NCBI RefSeq assembly: GCF_003075525.1
Contig: NZ_QDDR01000002.1
Span: forward strand, 372,001-436,000
DNA length: 64,000 nt
Direction of reading: 5' to 3'
Origin: Pararhodobacter aggregans
GTDB taxonomy: Bacteria; Pseudomonadota; Alphaproteobacteria; Rhodobacterales; Rhodobacteraceae
Part shown: one piece after another, positions 1-8,932 of the stretch
Layout: each line of letters opens with the position of its first letter
How positions within the stretch are numbered: the stretch's first letter is position 1
Made by a program: the position numbers and the translations under genes
The notes under the pieces: model-generated
Databases searched by the model: none
Seen by the model: only the letters and a program-made list of their open reading frames with translations
Told to the model about the DNA's origin: nothing

Positions 1-560
1 TCGAGGCGGCGCGGGCCGCGGGCCTGCGGGTCAAGATCAATGTCGTGGCGCTGAAGGGCTTCAACGAGGACGAGTTGTTCCCGATTGTCGACTGGTGCGC
101 GGCCGAGGGGCACGACCTGACCTTCATCGAGGTCATGCCGATGGGCGACATGTCGGAAGAGGCCCGGCTCGACCAATACTGGCCGTTGAAGGATCTGCGC
201 GCGCGGCTGGCCGAACGCTTCACCCTGACCGATCTGGCCGAACGGACGGGCGGCCCCGCCCGTTACGTCCGGCTCGAAGAGACCGGGCAGAAGATCGGCT
301 TCATCACCCCGCTCACCCATAATTTCTGCGAAAGCTGCAACCGGGTGCGGCTGACCTGCACGGGCGAGCTTTACATGTGCCTCGGGCAGGAGGACATGGC
401 CGACCTCCGCGCGCCGCTCCGCGCCTCGTCCGACGACGCGGTGGTGCAGGACGCGATCCGCGCGGCGATCACCCGCAAGCCCAAAGGCCACGATTTCGAC
501 TATTCGCGCCAGAAGGTGGCCGGCCAGATGAGCCGCCACATGAGCCACACCGGCGGCTGA
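1..560 (+). CDS. moaA: GTP 3',8-cyclase MoaA, C-terminal part (5' truncated by window edge)
   Basis: The reading frame is open from base 3, so the gene starts outside the window. MoaA is the radical-SAM enzyme that turns GTP into 3',8-cyclo-GTP, the first step of molybdenum cofactor synthesis. The N-terminal SAM cluster is not visible. The C-terminal [4Fe-4S] cluster motif CxxC-x13-C is present ([10 protein letters not shown]...MC, cysteine codons near 326, 335 and 377). The protein ends in a Gly-Gly pair, as is typical of MoaA, where the tail takes part in catalysis. A large GC-rich inverted-repeat element follows the stop codon and probably terminates the transcript. Identification is secure; only about the last 185 residues are seen. 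Confidence 0.95.
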   Translation, partial: EAARAAGLRVKINVVALKGFNEDELFPIVDWCAAEGHDLTFIEVMPMGDMSEEARLDQYWPLKDLRARLAERFTLTDLAERTGGPARYVRLEETGQKIGFITPLTHNFCESCNRVRLTCTGELYMCLGQEDMADLRAPLRASSDDAVVQDAIRAAITRKPKGHDFDYSRQKVAGQMSRHMSHTGG

Positions 561-570
561 GCCCGCAGGA

Positions 571-823
571 GCGGGGGGCCAGCCCCCCGCGCCCCCCGCC
601 AAAGGGGACCCTCGGGCCCCCTTTGGAAACCCCCGAGGATATTTAGAGAACAAAGATGAAGGTTAAGAGGGCGTTAAGCCTCCGTCTTCGTTCTGCAAAT
701 ATCCTCGGGGGTGAGGGCCGCCCGGACGAGGCGCCAGTGGCGCGTCGTCAGGCCCGAACGCCCGGAGCGCAAGCGGAGGGCCGGACCAGGCCGTCAGGCC
801 AAGAGGGGGGCAGACGGCCCCCC
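571..823. repeat. Intergenic repeat copy A: nested inverted repeats with TTAA-N7-TTAA core
   Basis: This fills most of the 420-base gap between moaA and ccmF. In order it holds a GCGGGGGGC/GCCCCCCGC hairpin (571-590), a CCAAAGGGG/CCCCCTTTGG hairpin (about 599-627), and an 82-bp imperfect inverted repeat (630-711) whose arms are CCCCCGAGGATATTT and its complement. The tip of that repeat is TTAA-N7-TTAA at 663-677. Further right, a GGCCGTCAGGCCAAG stretch (near 789-803) leads into a GGGGGGC/GCCCCCC hairpin (near 805-823). Near-identical blocks recur at 4270-4490 and 34729-34855. It may act as a strong terminator, a protein-binding element or both. No gene was seen in the rest of the gap up to the ccmF start. 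Confidence 0.8.
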
Positions 824-981
824 TTCTTCGGCGCGGCGGCACGCCGCGCCGCTGGTCGCCCGAGGAGGGCGCGGCAAGGCCGCTCCCGATGAGGGCGAAA
901 CACCTCCCCCGCGCTGTGCTGTCGCAGGGCCCTCGCGCCTTCGTGCTTTGCGGGCCGGGCCGGGCAGGCTATAGCGGGGGC

Positions 982-2955
982 ATGATCGTCGAACTCGGAC
1001 ATTACGCCCTCATCCTGGCTTTCGCCGTCTCCATCCTGCAAAGCCTCGTGCCGCTTGTCGGTGCGCAGAAGGGCTGGGCGGATTGGATGGCCGCCGCGGG
1101 GCCGCTCGCCAGCGGGCAATTCGCGCTTCTGGCCATCGCCTTCGCGGCGCTGACCTATGCTTTCGTCACCTCGGATTTCTCGGTCCTGCTGGTGGTCGAC
1201 AATTCCCATACGCTGAAGCCGCTGCTCTACAAGATCAGCGGTGTCTGGGGGAATCACGAGGGCTCGCTGCTGCTCTGGTCCCTGATCCTGGCGCTGTTCG
1301 GCGCCTCGGCCGCCTGGTTCGGGGGCAATCTGCCCAAGACCTTGCAGGCAAGGGTGCTGGCGGTTCAGGGCGCGATCGGCGCGGCGTTCCTGGCCTTCAT
1401 GATCTTCACCTCGAACCCGTTCCTGCGCACCGCTTTGCCGCCCTTCGACGGCCATGACCTGAACCCGCTCCTGCAGGACCCGGGCCTCGCCTTCCATCCG
1501 CCCTTCCTCTACCTCGGTTATGTCGGGCTCTCGATGGCCTTCTCCTTCGCCATCGCCGCGCTGATCGAGGGCAAGGTCGACGCCGCCTGGGGCCGCTGGG
1601 TGCGGCCCTGGACGCTGGCTGCCTGGATCTTCCTGACCATCGGCATCGCGCTCGGCTCCTGGTGGGCCTATTACGAGCTGGGCTGGGGCGGGTTCTGGTT
1701 CTGGGACCCGGTCGAGAACGCCTCGTTCATGCCCTGGCTCTTCGCCACCGCGCTTCTGCATTCCGCCATCGTCGTGGAAAAGCGCGAGACGCTGAAGGCC
1801 TGGACCATCCTGCTGGCCATTCTCGGCTTCGGCTTCTCGCTGATGGGGACCTTCATCGTCCGCTCGGGCGTCATCACCTCGGTCCATGCCTTCGCCTCGG
1901 ACCCCGAGCGGGGTGTCTTCATCCTGTTGATCTTCGCCGTCTTCGTCGGCGGCGCCCTCACGCTTTTCGCCTTCCGCGGCGCGGCGCTCGAGGCCAAGGG
2001 CGTCTTCGCCCTGGTCAGCCGGGAATCGGCGCTGGTCCTCAACAACGTTCTGCTGGCCGTCGCCTCCTTTGTCGTCTTCGTCGGCACCATGTGGCCGCTG
2101 GTCAGCGAGCTGGCCTTCGGCCGGGTGCTGTCGGTTGGCGCGCCTTTCTTCAACGCGGCCTTCACCCCCTTCATGGTGGCGCTGGCCATCGCCCTGCCGG
2201 TGGGCGCCGTCATGCCCTGGAAGCGTGGCAAACTGGGCAAGGCCGCGGCCTCGATGACCGGGGCGCTGGCACTGGCCGTGGCGCTGGCCGGGCTCGCCTT
2301 CGCGCTGCAGACCGGGCGCTCGGCGCTGGCGCCGATCGGCGTGCTGCTGGGCAGCTGGCTGGTGTTCGGCGCGCTGATCGACCTCTGGACCCGGGGCGGG
2401 CGCCAGGGCATCGGCGACCGGCTGCGCCGCATCGCCCGGCTGCCGCGCGCCGATTGGGGCAAGGCCATCGCCCATGGCGGCCTCGGCGTCACCATCTTCG
2501 CCGTGACCGCCGTGCTGGGCTGGGCCAGCGAGGATATCCGCGTCCTGCGCCCGGGCGAGAGTTTCACGCTGAGCGGCCATACCTTCACCCTCACCGGGGT
2601 CGAGCGTCAGCCGGGGCCGAACTACATCTCGACCATGGCCACGGTCGAGGTGCATGACGGCGACCGCTTCATCACGACCCTGCATCCCGAGAAGCGGGTC
2701 TATCCCGCGGCCGGGATGCCGACGACCGAGGCGGGCATCCATTACACGCTGACCCGCGACCTCTATGTCGCGCTCGGCGATCCGCAGGATGGCGGCGGCT
2801 GGGCGCTCAGGACCTATGTGAAACCCTTCGCGGTCTGGCTCTGGATCGGGGCGGCGCTGATGGCGCTGGGGGGGCTGGTGTCGCTGAGCGACCGGCGCTT
2901 CCGGGTGGCGGCCGGGGCGCGCTCGGCGCCGATTGCGGCGAAACCGGCGGAGTGA
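982..2955 (+). CDS. ccmF: Cytochrome c heme lyase subunit CcmF
   Basis: CcmF is the large inner-membrane protein that, with CcmH/CcmI, attaches heme covalently to apocytochrome c in the periplasm. The 657-residue product has many hydrophobic segments and the tryptophan-rich WWD heme-handling motif around residues 226-252 (WWAYYELGWGGFWFWDP). The frame is open further upstream to 889, but the ATG at 982 gives the MIVELGHYAL start and the usual family length of about 650. Its stop overlaps the next gene by four bases (GTGA), so ccmF and ccmH are translationally coupled. The rest of the ccm set is not in the window. Confidence 0.96.
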   Translation: MIVELGHYALILAFAVSILQSLVPLVGAQKGWADWMAAAGPLASGQFALLAIAFAALTYAFVTSDFSVLLVVDNSHTLKPLLYKISGVWGNHEGSLLLWSLILALFGASAAWFGGNLPKTLQARVLAVQGAIGAAFLAFMIFTSNPFLRTALPPFDGHDLNPLLQDPGLAFHPPFLYLGYVGLSMAFSFAIAALIEGKVDAAWGRWVRPWTLAAWIFLTIGIALGSWWAYYELGWGGFWFWDPVENASFMPWLFATALLHSAIVVEKRETLKAWTILLAILGFGFSLMGTFIVRSGVITSVHAFASDPERGVFILLIFAVFVGGALTLFAFRGAALEAKGVFALVSRESALVLNNVLLAVASFVVFVGTMWPLVSELAFGRVLSVGAPFFNAAFTPFMVALAIALPVGAVMPWKRGKLGKAAASMTGALALAVALAGLAFALQTGRSALAPIGVLLGSWLVFGALIDLWTRGGRQGIGDRLRRIARLPRADWGKAIAHGGLGVTIFAVTAVLGWASEDIRVLRPGESFTLSGHTFTLTGVERQPGPNYISTMATVEVHDGDRFITTLHPEKRVYPAAGMPTTEAGIHYTLTRDLYVALGDPQDGGGWALRTYVKPFAVWLWIGAALMALGGLVSLSDRRFRVAAGARSAPIAAKPAE

Positions 2956-3407
2956 CGGCGATGCGCGCCTTCCTCCTCGCCCTGCTGCTGGTCCTGCCGA
3001 TGGCCGCAGGCGCCGTGCAACCCGACGAGATCCTGCCCGACCCGGCGATGGAGGCCCGCGCCCGTGCCATCACCGCCGAACTGCGCTGCGTGGTCTGCCG
3101 CAATGAATCGGTCGACGATTCCAACGCCGAGATCGCCCGCGACATCCGGCTCATGGTGCGCGAGCGGCTGGTGGCCGGCGATACCGACACCGAAGCCGTG
3201 CAATACATGGTCGACCGGTTCGGCGAATATATCCTGCTCAACCCCCGGCCGACCGGCTCGAACCTGATCCTCTGGATCACCGGGCCCGCGCTGCTGGTGG
3301 CGGGGCTGGGGATCGCGCTGATGGCGGCGCGGCGGCGGCGGCGCGCGGGACCCGAGGCGCTGAGCCCCGAGGAAGAGGCGCGGCTCAGGGCGCTTCTCGA
3401 CGAGTGA
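2952..3407 (+). CDS. ccmH: Cytochrome c-type biogenesis protein CcmH
   Basis: Periplasm-facing, membrane-anchored thiol protein that reduces and presents the apocytochrome CxxCH cysteines during cytochrome c maturation. The 151-residue product has an N-terminal signal sequence, the redox motif LRCVVC at about residues 43-48 followed by RNESVDDSNAEIARD, and one C-terminal transmembrane helix around residues 105-127 before a basic and then acidic tail. It starts at a GTG overlapping the ccmF stop; an ATG three codons later is an alternative start. The length fits the short CcmH/CcmL form without the fused TPR domain (CcmI), which must be encoded elsewhere. Confidence 0.95.
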   Translation: MTAMRAFLLALLLVLPMAAGAVQPDEILPDPAMEARARAITAELRCVVCRNESVDDSNAEIARDIRLMVRERLVAGDTDTEAVQYMVDRFGEYILLNPRPTGSNLILWITGPALLVAGLGIALMAARRRRRAGPEALSPEEEARLRALLDE

Positions 3408-3476
3408 CGCAAGGTTGCGCCTAGCCGGGGCGCGCCGCCTGTGGCTAGTCTGACCGCGGCATTGTCGGAGGGCCCC

Positions 3477-4253
3477 ATGATCTACACCACAATCACCGTC
3501 ACCGAAGAGGCGGGCGTCGGCCTGATCCGGCTGAACCGGCCGACGCTGATGAACGCGCTGAACGCGCAGATGCGGGCCGAGATCACCCAGGCGGTGCGCG
3601 ACCTCGGCACCCGCGCGCGCGTCCTGGTGATGACCGGCGAGGGGCGGGCCTTCTGCTCGGGCCAGGATCTGGGGGCCGGGGCCTCGATCAACGAGATCGA
3701 CCTGGGCCGGATCCTGCGCGAGGAATACGAGCCGATGCTGCGGGCGATCCACGAGTGTCCGGTACCGGTGATCGCGGCGGTCAACGGCGTGGCGGCGGGG
3801 GCGGGGGCCAATCTGGCGCTGGCCGCCGATGTGGTGATCGCCACGCAATCCGCGGTCTTCCTGCAGGCCTTCGCCCGGATCGGCCTGATCCCGGACGCGG
3901 GCGGCACTTATTGGCTGCCGCGGCTGGTGGGCTTTGCGCGCGCCATGGGCCAGTCGCTCTTTGCCGGGCCGGTGACGGCGGATGAGGCGGCGGCGACCGG
4001 GCTGATCTGGGCCTCGGTCCCCGATGACCAGTTTGCCGCGGAATGGCAGGCCCGGGCGGCGCAGCTGGCACAGGGCCCGACGCTCGCCTATGGCGCGATC
4101 AAACGCGCGCTCCGGGCCTCGATGACCGCCGATCTCGACAGCCAGCTTGATACCGAGGCCCGGCTGCAGGGCGAGATGGGCGCGACCCGCGATTTCCGCG
4201 AAGGGGTGATGGCGTTCCTTGAGAAGCGCCCGGCGAAGTTCGAGGGGCGCTGA
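3477..4253 (+). CDS. Enoyl-CoA hydratase/isomerase, PaaG-like
   Basis: A 258-residue crotonase-fold protein. Visible signatures are the N-terminal GVGLIRLNRP, the oxyanion-hole segment GRAFCSGQDLG, AAVNGVAAGAGANLALAADVVIA, and PDAGGTYWLPRLVG. The SGQDL and PDAGGTYWLPRLVG wording resembles PaaG, the ring 1,2-epoxyphenylacetyl-CoA isomerase of phenylacetate catabolism. No other paa genes are present, so a role in general fatty-acid or aromatic-CoA breakdown is equally possible. The ATG at 3477 was chosen over an upstream GTG at 3441 because it begins the conserved domain and is preceded by a GGAGG-like ribosome site (tcggagggcccc). It appears to be a single-gene unit ending in repeat copy B. 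Confidence 0.85.
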   Translation: MIYTTITVTEEAGVGLIRLNRPTLMNALNAQMRAEITQAVRDLGTRARVLVMTGEGRAFCSGQDLGAGASINEIDLGRILREEYEPMLRAIHECPVPVIAAVNGVAAGAGANLALAADVVIATQSAVFLQAFARIGLIPDAGGTYWLPRLVGFARAMGQSLFAGPVTADEAAATGLIWASVPDDQFAAEWQARAAQLAQGPTLAYGAIKRALRASMTADLDSQLDTEARLQGEMGATRDFREGVMAFLEKRPAKFEGR

Positions 4254-4269
4254 CGTCAGGGCCGGGTCA

Positions 4270-4490
4270 TGCGGGGGGCCAGCCCCCCGCGCCCCCCGCC
4301 AAAGGGGACCCTCGGGCCCCCTTTGGAAACCCCCGAGGATATTTAGAGAACAAAGATGAAGATTAAGAGGGCGTTAAGCCACCTTCTTTGCGCTCCAAAT
4401 ATCCTCGGGGGGTGAATTGGCCGTCAGGCCAAGAGGGGGGCAGACGGCCCCCCTTTCTGTTTCGGCGCGGCGGCACGCCGCGCCGCTGGT
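4270..4490. repeat. Intergenic repeat copy B: nested inverted repeats with TTAA-N7-TTAA core
   Basis: Near-identical second copy of the element at 571-823. It has the GCGGGGGGC hairpin, the CCAAAGGGG/CCCCCTTTGG hairpin, the CCCCCGAGGATATTT inverted repeat (4330-4411) with TTAA-N7-TTAA at 4363-4377, then the GGCCGTCAGGCCAAG block and the GGGGGGC/GCCCCCC hairpin. It fills the 370-base gap between the PaaG-like gene and the TauE/SafE permease. No gene is seen in the gap. High similarity over more than 200 bases between copies A and B points to recent duplication, gene conversion or strong constraint. Confidence 0.8.
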
Positions 4491-4623
4491 CGCCCGAGGC
4501 GCCCGCGCTAGCGGGAAACGAGGGCGAAATACCTCCCCTTCCGCGTCAGGCTTCCTGTCATGCCGCCCCTTGTCTTCCGCGACCCGGGCGGGCATCACCG
4601 CCTCGGTGGATGGGAGAGTGGCG

Positions 4624-5397
4624 ATGGCCCTGGCGGATTGGACGATCTTTGCAAGCCCCGCGATGATCTGGGTGACGCTGCTTGCTGTGGGGCTGGTGGG
4701 TCTGTCCAAGGGCGGGCTCGGCGGGGCCTTCGCGCTGATGGGCGTTCCCGTCATGTCGCTGGTCATGCCGCCGGTTCTGGCCGCGGCTGTCCTGTTGCCG
4801 ATCCTCCTGATGATGGATGCGGTGAGCCTCTGGATCTGGCGCTCCTACCGCGATTGGGAGGTGCTGAGGACCATGCTGCCCGCGGCGATGATCGGTATCG
4901 CGGCGGGCTGGGCGGCGGCGGCGGTGACGTCGGACGCCATGGTGCGGCTGCTGGTCGGTCTGGTGGCGCTGGGATTTGCCGCCCGCTGGGCCTTGGGGCG
5001 CTACCTCGGCAGCGCGCCGCGCTACATCCCGGCGATGGGCTGGCTCTGGGGCTCGATCGCCGGTTTCACCTCGTTCGTGGCCCATGCCGGCGGGCCGCTC
5101 TTCCAGATCCAGGTCCTGCCCAAGCGGCTGGATCCCAAGCTCTATACCGGCACCTCGGTGATCTTCTTTGCCGTGGTCAATCTGGTGAAGGTCGTGCCCT
5201 ACGCCGCGCTCGGCCTCTTCGAGGCGCCGGTCCTGTGGTCGGCGCTCTTGATGCTGCCGCTGGCCATCATCTCGGTCCGGATCGGTGCCGGGATCATCAG
5301 GCGCATGGGGCCCGAGGTCTTCTATCCCTTCACCTACACCATGGTGGCCATCGTCGGGGTCAAGCTGATCTGGGACGGGATCACCGGCCTTTTCTGA
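4624..5397 (+). CDS. TauE/SafE family sulfite-exporter-like membrane protein
   Basis: A 257-residue integral membrane protein with the TauE/SafE pattern: two repeats of about four helices with glycine-rich turns (VGLVGLSKGGLGGAFALMGVP near the N-terminus; GFTSFVAHAGGPLFQIQVLPKRLDP in the second half). Family members move sulfite, sulfoacetate or other small organosulfur and organic anions across the inner membrane, but the substrate cannot be read from sequence. The ATG at 4624 is preceded by GGGAGAG and starts the first helix; the open frame upstream lies inside the repeat element and is not coding. It has no operon partner: the next gene is convergent. Confidence 0.85.
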   Translation: MALADWTIFASPAMIWVTLLAVGLVGLSKGGLGGAFALMGVPVMSLVMPPVLAAAVLLPILLMMDAVSLWIWRSYRDWEVLRTMLPAAMIGIAAGWAAAAVTSDAMVRLLVGLVALGFAARWALGRYLGSAPRYIPAMGWLWGSIAGFTSFVAHAGGPLFQIQVLPKRLDPKLYTGTSVIFFAVVNLVKVVPYAALGLFEAPVLWSALLMLPLAIISVRIGAGIIRRMGPEVFYPFTYTMVAIVGVKLIWDGITGLF

Positions 5398-5403
5398 GGC
5401 GCC

Positions 5404-6381
5404 TCAGAGACCCGCCCGGCGCCGGGCCTCCCGGATCACCGCCACCGCGGCCTCGGGGTGGGTGTGGTGCAGCATATGGCCCGCGCCGGGGATCTCGGTC
5501 AGCCGGGCCGAGGGCACCTCGCGGATGAAGCGGCGGGCGTGGACCTCGACCGGGACCGTCTCGTCGGCGTCGCCGTGCAAGAGTTCGATCGGCATCCGCA
5601 GGCCGGGATAGCGCGGCTGCATCGCGGTGACATAGGGCAGCAGGCTGTTGACCTGGCGGTTGTTCGTCTCCTGCGACTCGCGGCGCAGCGACAGGCCGGC
5701 GCCGATGTGATCGCCATAGCCCTCCGGCACCGCCTCGGGGGCGAAGACATTGGCCAGCGCCGCCTCGACCGCGCTTTCGGGGGCGAAGGCGGCGACCAGG
5801 GTGCGGGCCGGTCCGCCCAGCACCGTGGCGTTGAGGTTGTACCAGAACGTCAGATCGCCCTCCCAGGGTTCCGAGGCCCCGGCGAGCAGCACCAGTGCCG
5901 CGGTGTCGCGGGGCGCTTGCAGGCCCCAGGCCAGCGCCACGGCGCCGCCATAGGAATGGCCGACCACGATGGGCCGCCGGACGCCCAGCTGCGCCACCGC
6001 CTCGCGCAGCACCCGGGCCTGCAGCGCCGGGTCGTTGTCGGCCTCGCCCCAGCTGTCGGAATAGCCAAGGCCCGGCCGGTCCACGGCGATGACGCGGAAA
6101 TCGCCCTCCAGCCGCTCCACCAGATCGAAGGTGAAGTCGCGCAGATTGCCGTTCGCGCCATGTATCAGCACCACATCCGGCGCGCTGCCGCGGGAGCGGC
6201 CGGTCACCAGCAGGTGGACGCGGTGGCCCTCGACCTCGACGAACTGGCCGAGGGGGGGAAATTCGGTCATCCACAGCGTCTCGCGCCGGTCGGCGCGGCT
6301 GTCGACCAGCGTGGCGCAACCGGCGAGGCCGAGGAGCGTGAAAAGGGTGATGGCGATGGCAAGCGGGGAGGGCAGGGGCAT
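5404..6381 (-). CDS. Alpha/beta hydrolase, predicted lipoprotein
   Basis: A 325-residue serine hydrolase of the alpha/beta fold. The N-terminus is a lipoprotein signal peptide with lipobox LAGC at residues 19-22, so the enzyme is probably tethered to a membrane on the periplasmic side. Visible signatures are VVLIHGANGN (oxyanion hole), the nucleophile elbow GHSYGG near residue 140, a late acid in LLHGDADETVP and the catalytic-histidine region PGAGHMLHH. Substrate unknown; relatives include epoxide hydrolases, haloalkane dehalogenases and esterases. It is convergent with the TauE/SafE gene across only six bases, so transcription of the two may interfere. Confidence 0.85.
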   Translation of the reverse strand: MPLPSPLAIAITLFTLLGLAGCATLVDSRADRRETLWMTEFPPLGQFVEVEGHRVHLLVTGRSRGSAPDVVLIHGANGNLRDFTFDLVERLEGDFRVIAVDRPGLGYSDSWGEADNDPALQARVLREAVAQLGVRRPIVVGHSYGGAVALAWGLQAPRDTAALVLLAGASEPWEGDLTFWYNLNATVLGGPARTLVAAFAPESAVEAALANVFAPEAVPEGYGDHIGAGLSLRRESQETNNRQVNSLLPYVTAMQPRYPGLRMPIELLHGDADETVPVEVHARRFIREVPSARLTEIPGAGHMLHHTHPEAAVAVIREARRRAGL

Positions 6382-6507
6382 CGGGGCTCGGGCAATGAGG
6401 GGGGAGGGCGCGGCAAACTGTTTGTCAGCTAGCGCGAGGCGCCAGCCTGTCCAGAGGCCATGCCGAGAGGGTGAGACCCCCTCGGCCCGACGACAATGTT
6501 CCGCCCT

Positions 6508-6789
6508 TCAATGCGCGCTTTCGCCCAGTCGCCCGTTGCGGCCGCCACGGCGCCCGCCAAGGCCCATGCGCGGCGCGCCCGCGGCCAGGAGGAGCCCGGT
6601 CATCGGGTGATCCCCGGGCCGGTCGCGCCCGGCCAGCCGACTGGCGATCGTCGCGTAATCGACGCTGGGCGGAAGACTGAGCGCCCAGTCGATCAGGATC
6701 GACCGGCATTCGGCCTCGCCGATCCCGTCAATGCGATAGGCTTCGCGGATCAGGCCCTTCGGATCATCGGGATCTTGCGCTTCCATCAT
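6508..6789 (-). CDS. Small conserved protein translationally coupled to pgk
   Basis: The start codons (ATGATG, 6789-6784) overlap the pgk stop, so this 93-residue reading frame lies directly downstream of pgk in an overlapping arrangement. The first 70 residues ([30 protein letters not shown]) look like a small soluble alpha-helical domain; from memory, similar short proteins occur in other Rhodobacterales. The C-terminus is a low-complexity Gly/Arg-rich tail that may be degenerate. No catalytic motif was recognised and the function is unknown. Coupling to pgk suggests co-expression with lower glycolysis and gluconeogenesis. Confidence 0.7.
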   Translation of the reverse strand: MMEAQDPDDPKGLIREAYRIDGIGEAECRSILIDWALSLPPSVDYATIASRLAGRDRPGDHPMTGLLLAAGAPRMGLGGRRGGRNGRLGESAH

Positions 6790-7970
6790 GCCTCCAACGC
6801 AGCAACACCGGGCAAAACCTTGCCCTCCATCCATTCGAGGAAAGCACCGCCCGCCGTCGAAATATAGGTGAAATCGCCCGCCGCGCCAGCGCGGTTCAGC
6901 GCGGCCACCGTATCGCCGCCGCCCGCCACCGAGACGAGCGCGCCGTCACGGGTCAGTTCCGCCGCGGCTTTCGCGGCGGCATTGGTAGCGGCATCAAAGG
7001 GTTCAAGCTCGAAAGCGCCGAGCGGGCCGTTCCAGATCAGGGTCTTCGATCCTTTAAAGATGTCGACAATCTGTGCCACGCTGGCCGGCCCCGCGTCCAG
7101 TATCATCGCATCCGGCGGGCAGTCGGAGACCACCTCATGCGGGGCATGGGCCTTGAACTCGCGGGCCACGACCAGATCGACCGGCAGCACCAGACGGCAG
7201 CCGATTTCCTCGGCCTTGGCGATGATCGCCCGCGCGGTCTCGGCCAGATCGTGTTCGCAAAGCGACTTGCCCACATCCTTGCCCTGCGCGGCGAGGAAGG
7301 TGTTGGCCATGCCGCCGCCGATCACCAGCGCATCGACCCTGGTGATGAGGTTGCTCAGCAGATCGAGCTTGGTCGAGACCTTGGCGCCGCCGACCACGGC
7401 GACCACCGGCCGCTGCGGGTTGCCGAGCGCTGCGTCGAGCGCCTGCAGCTCAGCCGCCATCAGGCGCCCGGCGCAGGAGGGCAGGAGCTTGGCGATCCCC
7501 TCGGTCGAGGCATGGGCGCGGTGGGCGGCGGAAAAGGCGTCGTTCACATAGACATGGCCCAGCGCGGCCAGCGAGGCGGCCATCATCGGGTCGTTCTTTT
7601 CCTCGCCCGCGTGAAAGCGCGTGTTCTCGAGCAGCAGCACATCGCCGGGCTCCATCGCGCCCACCGCCTTCTTGGCGGGGCCGCCGATGCAATCCTCGGC
7701 GAAGGCCACCGGCTGGCCCAGACGGGCCTCCAGCGCCGGACGCACCTGGGCAAGGGACATCTCGGGGTTGGGCTGGCCCTTGGGCCGGCCGAAATGGGCC
7801 ATCAGCACCACCTTGCCGCCCGCCGCCGCGATGTCGCGGATGGTCGGCAGCACCGCGTCGATGCGGGTGAAGTCGCTGACCTTGCCATTCTCGAACGGCA
7901 CGTTGATGTCGACGCGGACCAGCGCCGTCTTGCCGGCGAAATCCATCTCGTCGAGGGTTTTCCAGCCCAT
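6786..7970 (-). CDS. pgk: Phosphoglycerate kinase
   Basis: Pgk transfers phosphate between 1,3-bisphosphoglycerate and ADP in glycolysis, gluconeogenesis and the Calvin cycle. The 394-residue product is full length. It shows the substrate-binding VRVDINVP and [15 protein letters not shown] segments, the [13 protein letters not shown] nucleotide-side motif, and the hinge and C-terminal GAFELEPFD...[12 protein letters not shown]...[13 protein letters not shown]. The ATG at 7970 is preceded by a strong AAGGAGT site six bases away; the frame is open further upstream but without support. gapA and fba are not adjacent. The stop is overlapped by a small downstream gene. Confidence 0.97.
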   Translation of the reverse strand: MGWKTLDEMDFAGKTALVRVDINVPFENGKVSDFTRIDAVLPTIRDIAAAGGKVVLMAHFGRPKGQPNPEMSLAQVRPALEARLGQPVAFAEDCIGGPAKKAVGAMEPGDVLLLENTRFHAGEEKNDPMMAASLAALGHVYVNDAFSAAHRAHASTEGIAKLLPSCAGRLMAAELQALDAALGNPQRPVVAVVGGAKVSTKLDLLSNLITRVDALVIGGGMANTFLAAQGKDVGKSLCEHDLAETARAIIAKAEEIGCRLVLPVDLVVAREFKAHAPHEVVSDCPPDAMILDAGPASVAQIVDIFKGSKTLIWNGPLGAFELEPFDAATNAAAKAAAELTRDGALVSVAGGGDTVAALNRAGAAGDFTYISTAGGAFLEWMEGKVLPGVAALEA

Positions 7971-8135
7971 GGAATACTCCTTTTCCCTATCCGTCCGAGT
8001 GATGCCCGGCCACCGCGATGGCGTCAACCACGCCGAGGGTCGCAGGCCGGGGCCACATCGGGCGCAGGCAAAAACGCGCGAAAGGATAAAGGGTTCCGGG
8101 GATCGGCGGGTTGCCGCGCGGTGCGATCCGGGCGG

Positions 8136-8858
8136 TCAGATGCGGATCTTCTGGAACCCGTCGCGCAGGGCGTTGGACCAGGCTTGCGACATGGCGCGGA
8201 AATCCTCGTCCTGGGCCTCGATCCGCTGGCGGCGCGAGACGCGGCAGGCGTCCTTCTCGATCACCGCGAAATCGAGCGGCATGCCGACCGACAGGTTCGA
8301 GCGCAGGGTCGAATCCATCGACAGGAGCACCGCCTTGCGGGCGTCCTCGAGCGAGGTGTCGGGCGTGACCACCCGGTCGAGGATCGGCTTGCCGTATTTG
8401 TGCTCGCCGATCTGCAGATAGGGGGTGTCCTCGGTCGCCTCGATGAAATTGCCCTCGGGATAGATGAGGAACAGCCGCATCGTACCGCCCTTGCGCTGCC
8501 CCGCGACGATCATCGAGGCCGAGGTCGAGACCTTGCTGGCCTCCATCCGCACATCGATGTCGTGGCGGACCGAGGCGAGCGTGTTGCCGACGATCTCGGC
8601 CACTTCGAGCATGGTCTGCGCGGTCATGATCGAGGGCACACCCTCTTCGGGGTGGTCGATCGCCTCGCGCAGGCGGGCCAGCGTGGTCTGGGTGACCGAC
8701 AGGCTGCCCGCGGTCAGCAGCGTGACCACGCGCTCGCCCGGATCCTCGAACACGAACATCTTGCGATAGGTGGCGATATTGTCGAGCCCGGCATTGGTGC
8801 GGGTGTCCGACAGCAGGACCATCCCCGCCTTGAGCAGCAATCCGACGCAATAGGTCAT
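8136..8858 (-). CDS. Anbu-type proteasome-like protease (ancestral beta subunit)
   Basis: A 240-residue member of the N-terminal-nucleophile proteasome/HslV superfamily. After Met removal the protein begins with Thr (MTYCVGLLLKAGMVLLSDTRTNAG), the expected catalytic residue of proteasome beta subunits, and the SDTRTN segment matches the proteasome strand-turn near the active site. Sequence and context identify it as Anbu, a self-assembling relative of proteasome beta subunits that has no dedicated ATPase. It is the last gene of a four-gene minus-strand operon with transglutaminase, alpha-E and ATP-grasp genes, the standard Anbu neighbourhood. Target proteins are unknown. Identification is firm; physiological role is inference. 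Confidence 0.9.
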   Translation of the reverse strand: MTYCVGLLLKAGMVLLSDTRTNAGLDNIATYRKMFVFEDPGERVVTLLTAGSLSVTQTTLARLREAIDHPEEGVPSIMTAQTMLEVAEIVGNTLASVRHDIDVRMEASKVSTSASMIVAGQRKGGTMRLFLIYPEGNFIEATEDTPYLQIGEHKYGKPILDRVVTPDTSLEDARKAVLLSMDSTLRSNLSVGMPLDFAVIEKDACRVSRRQRIEAQDEDFRAMSQAWSNALRDGFQKIRI

Positions 8859-8932
8859 GGCGGCGAGCCGTCCCCCTCGATCCGCGGCGGGGGCGGCCTC
8901 CGGCCCCGTCCTGCGGTCAGTTTCGCCTGCGT

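Noticed and set aside
571-823. Possible CRISPR array or tandem repeat
   Set aside because: The block contains nested inverted repeats, not regularly spaced identical direct repeats with unique spacers.
748-2742. 664-residue open frame on the minus strand opposite ccmF
   Set aside because: It is the antisense shadow of ccmF in GC-rich DNA: low-complexity Arg/Gly/Asp/Gln-rich protein, no domain, and ccmF is unmistakable on the other strand.
4417-4623. N-terminal extension of the TauE/SafE gene
   Set aside because: The upstream in-frame codons lie inside the intergenic repeat, which also occurs elsewhere without this gene; the ATG at 4624 has a ribosome site.
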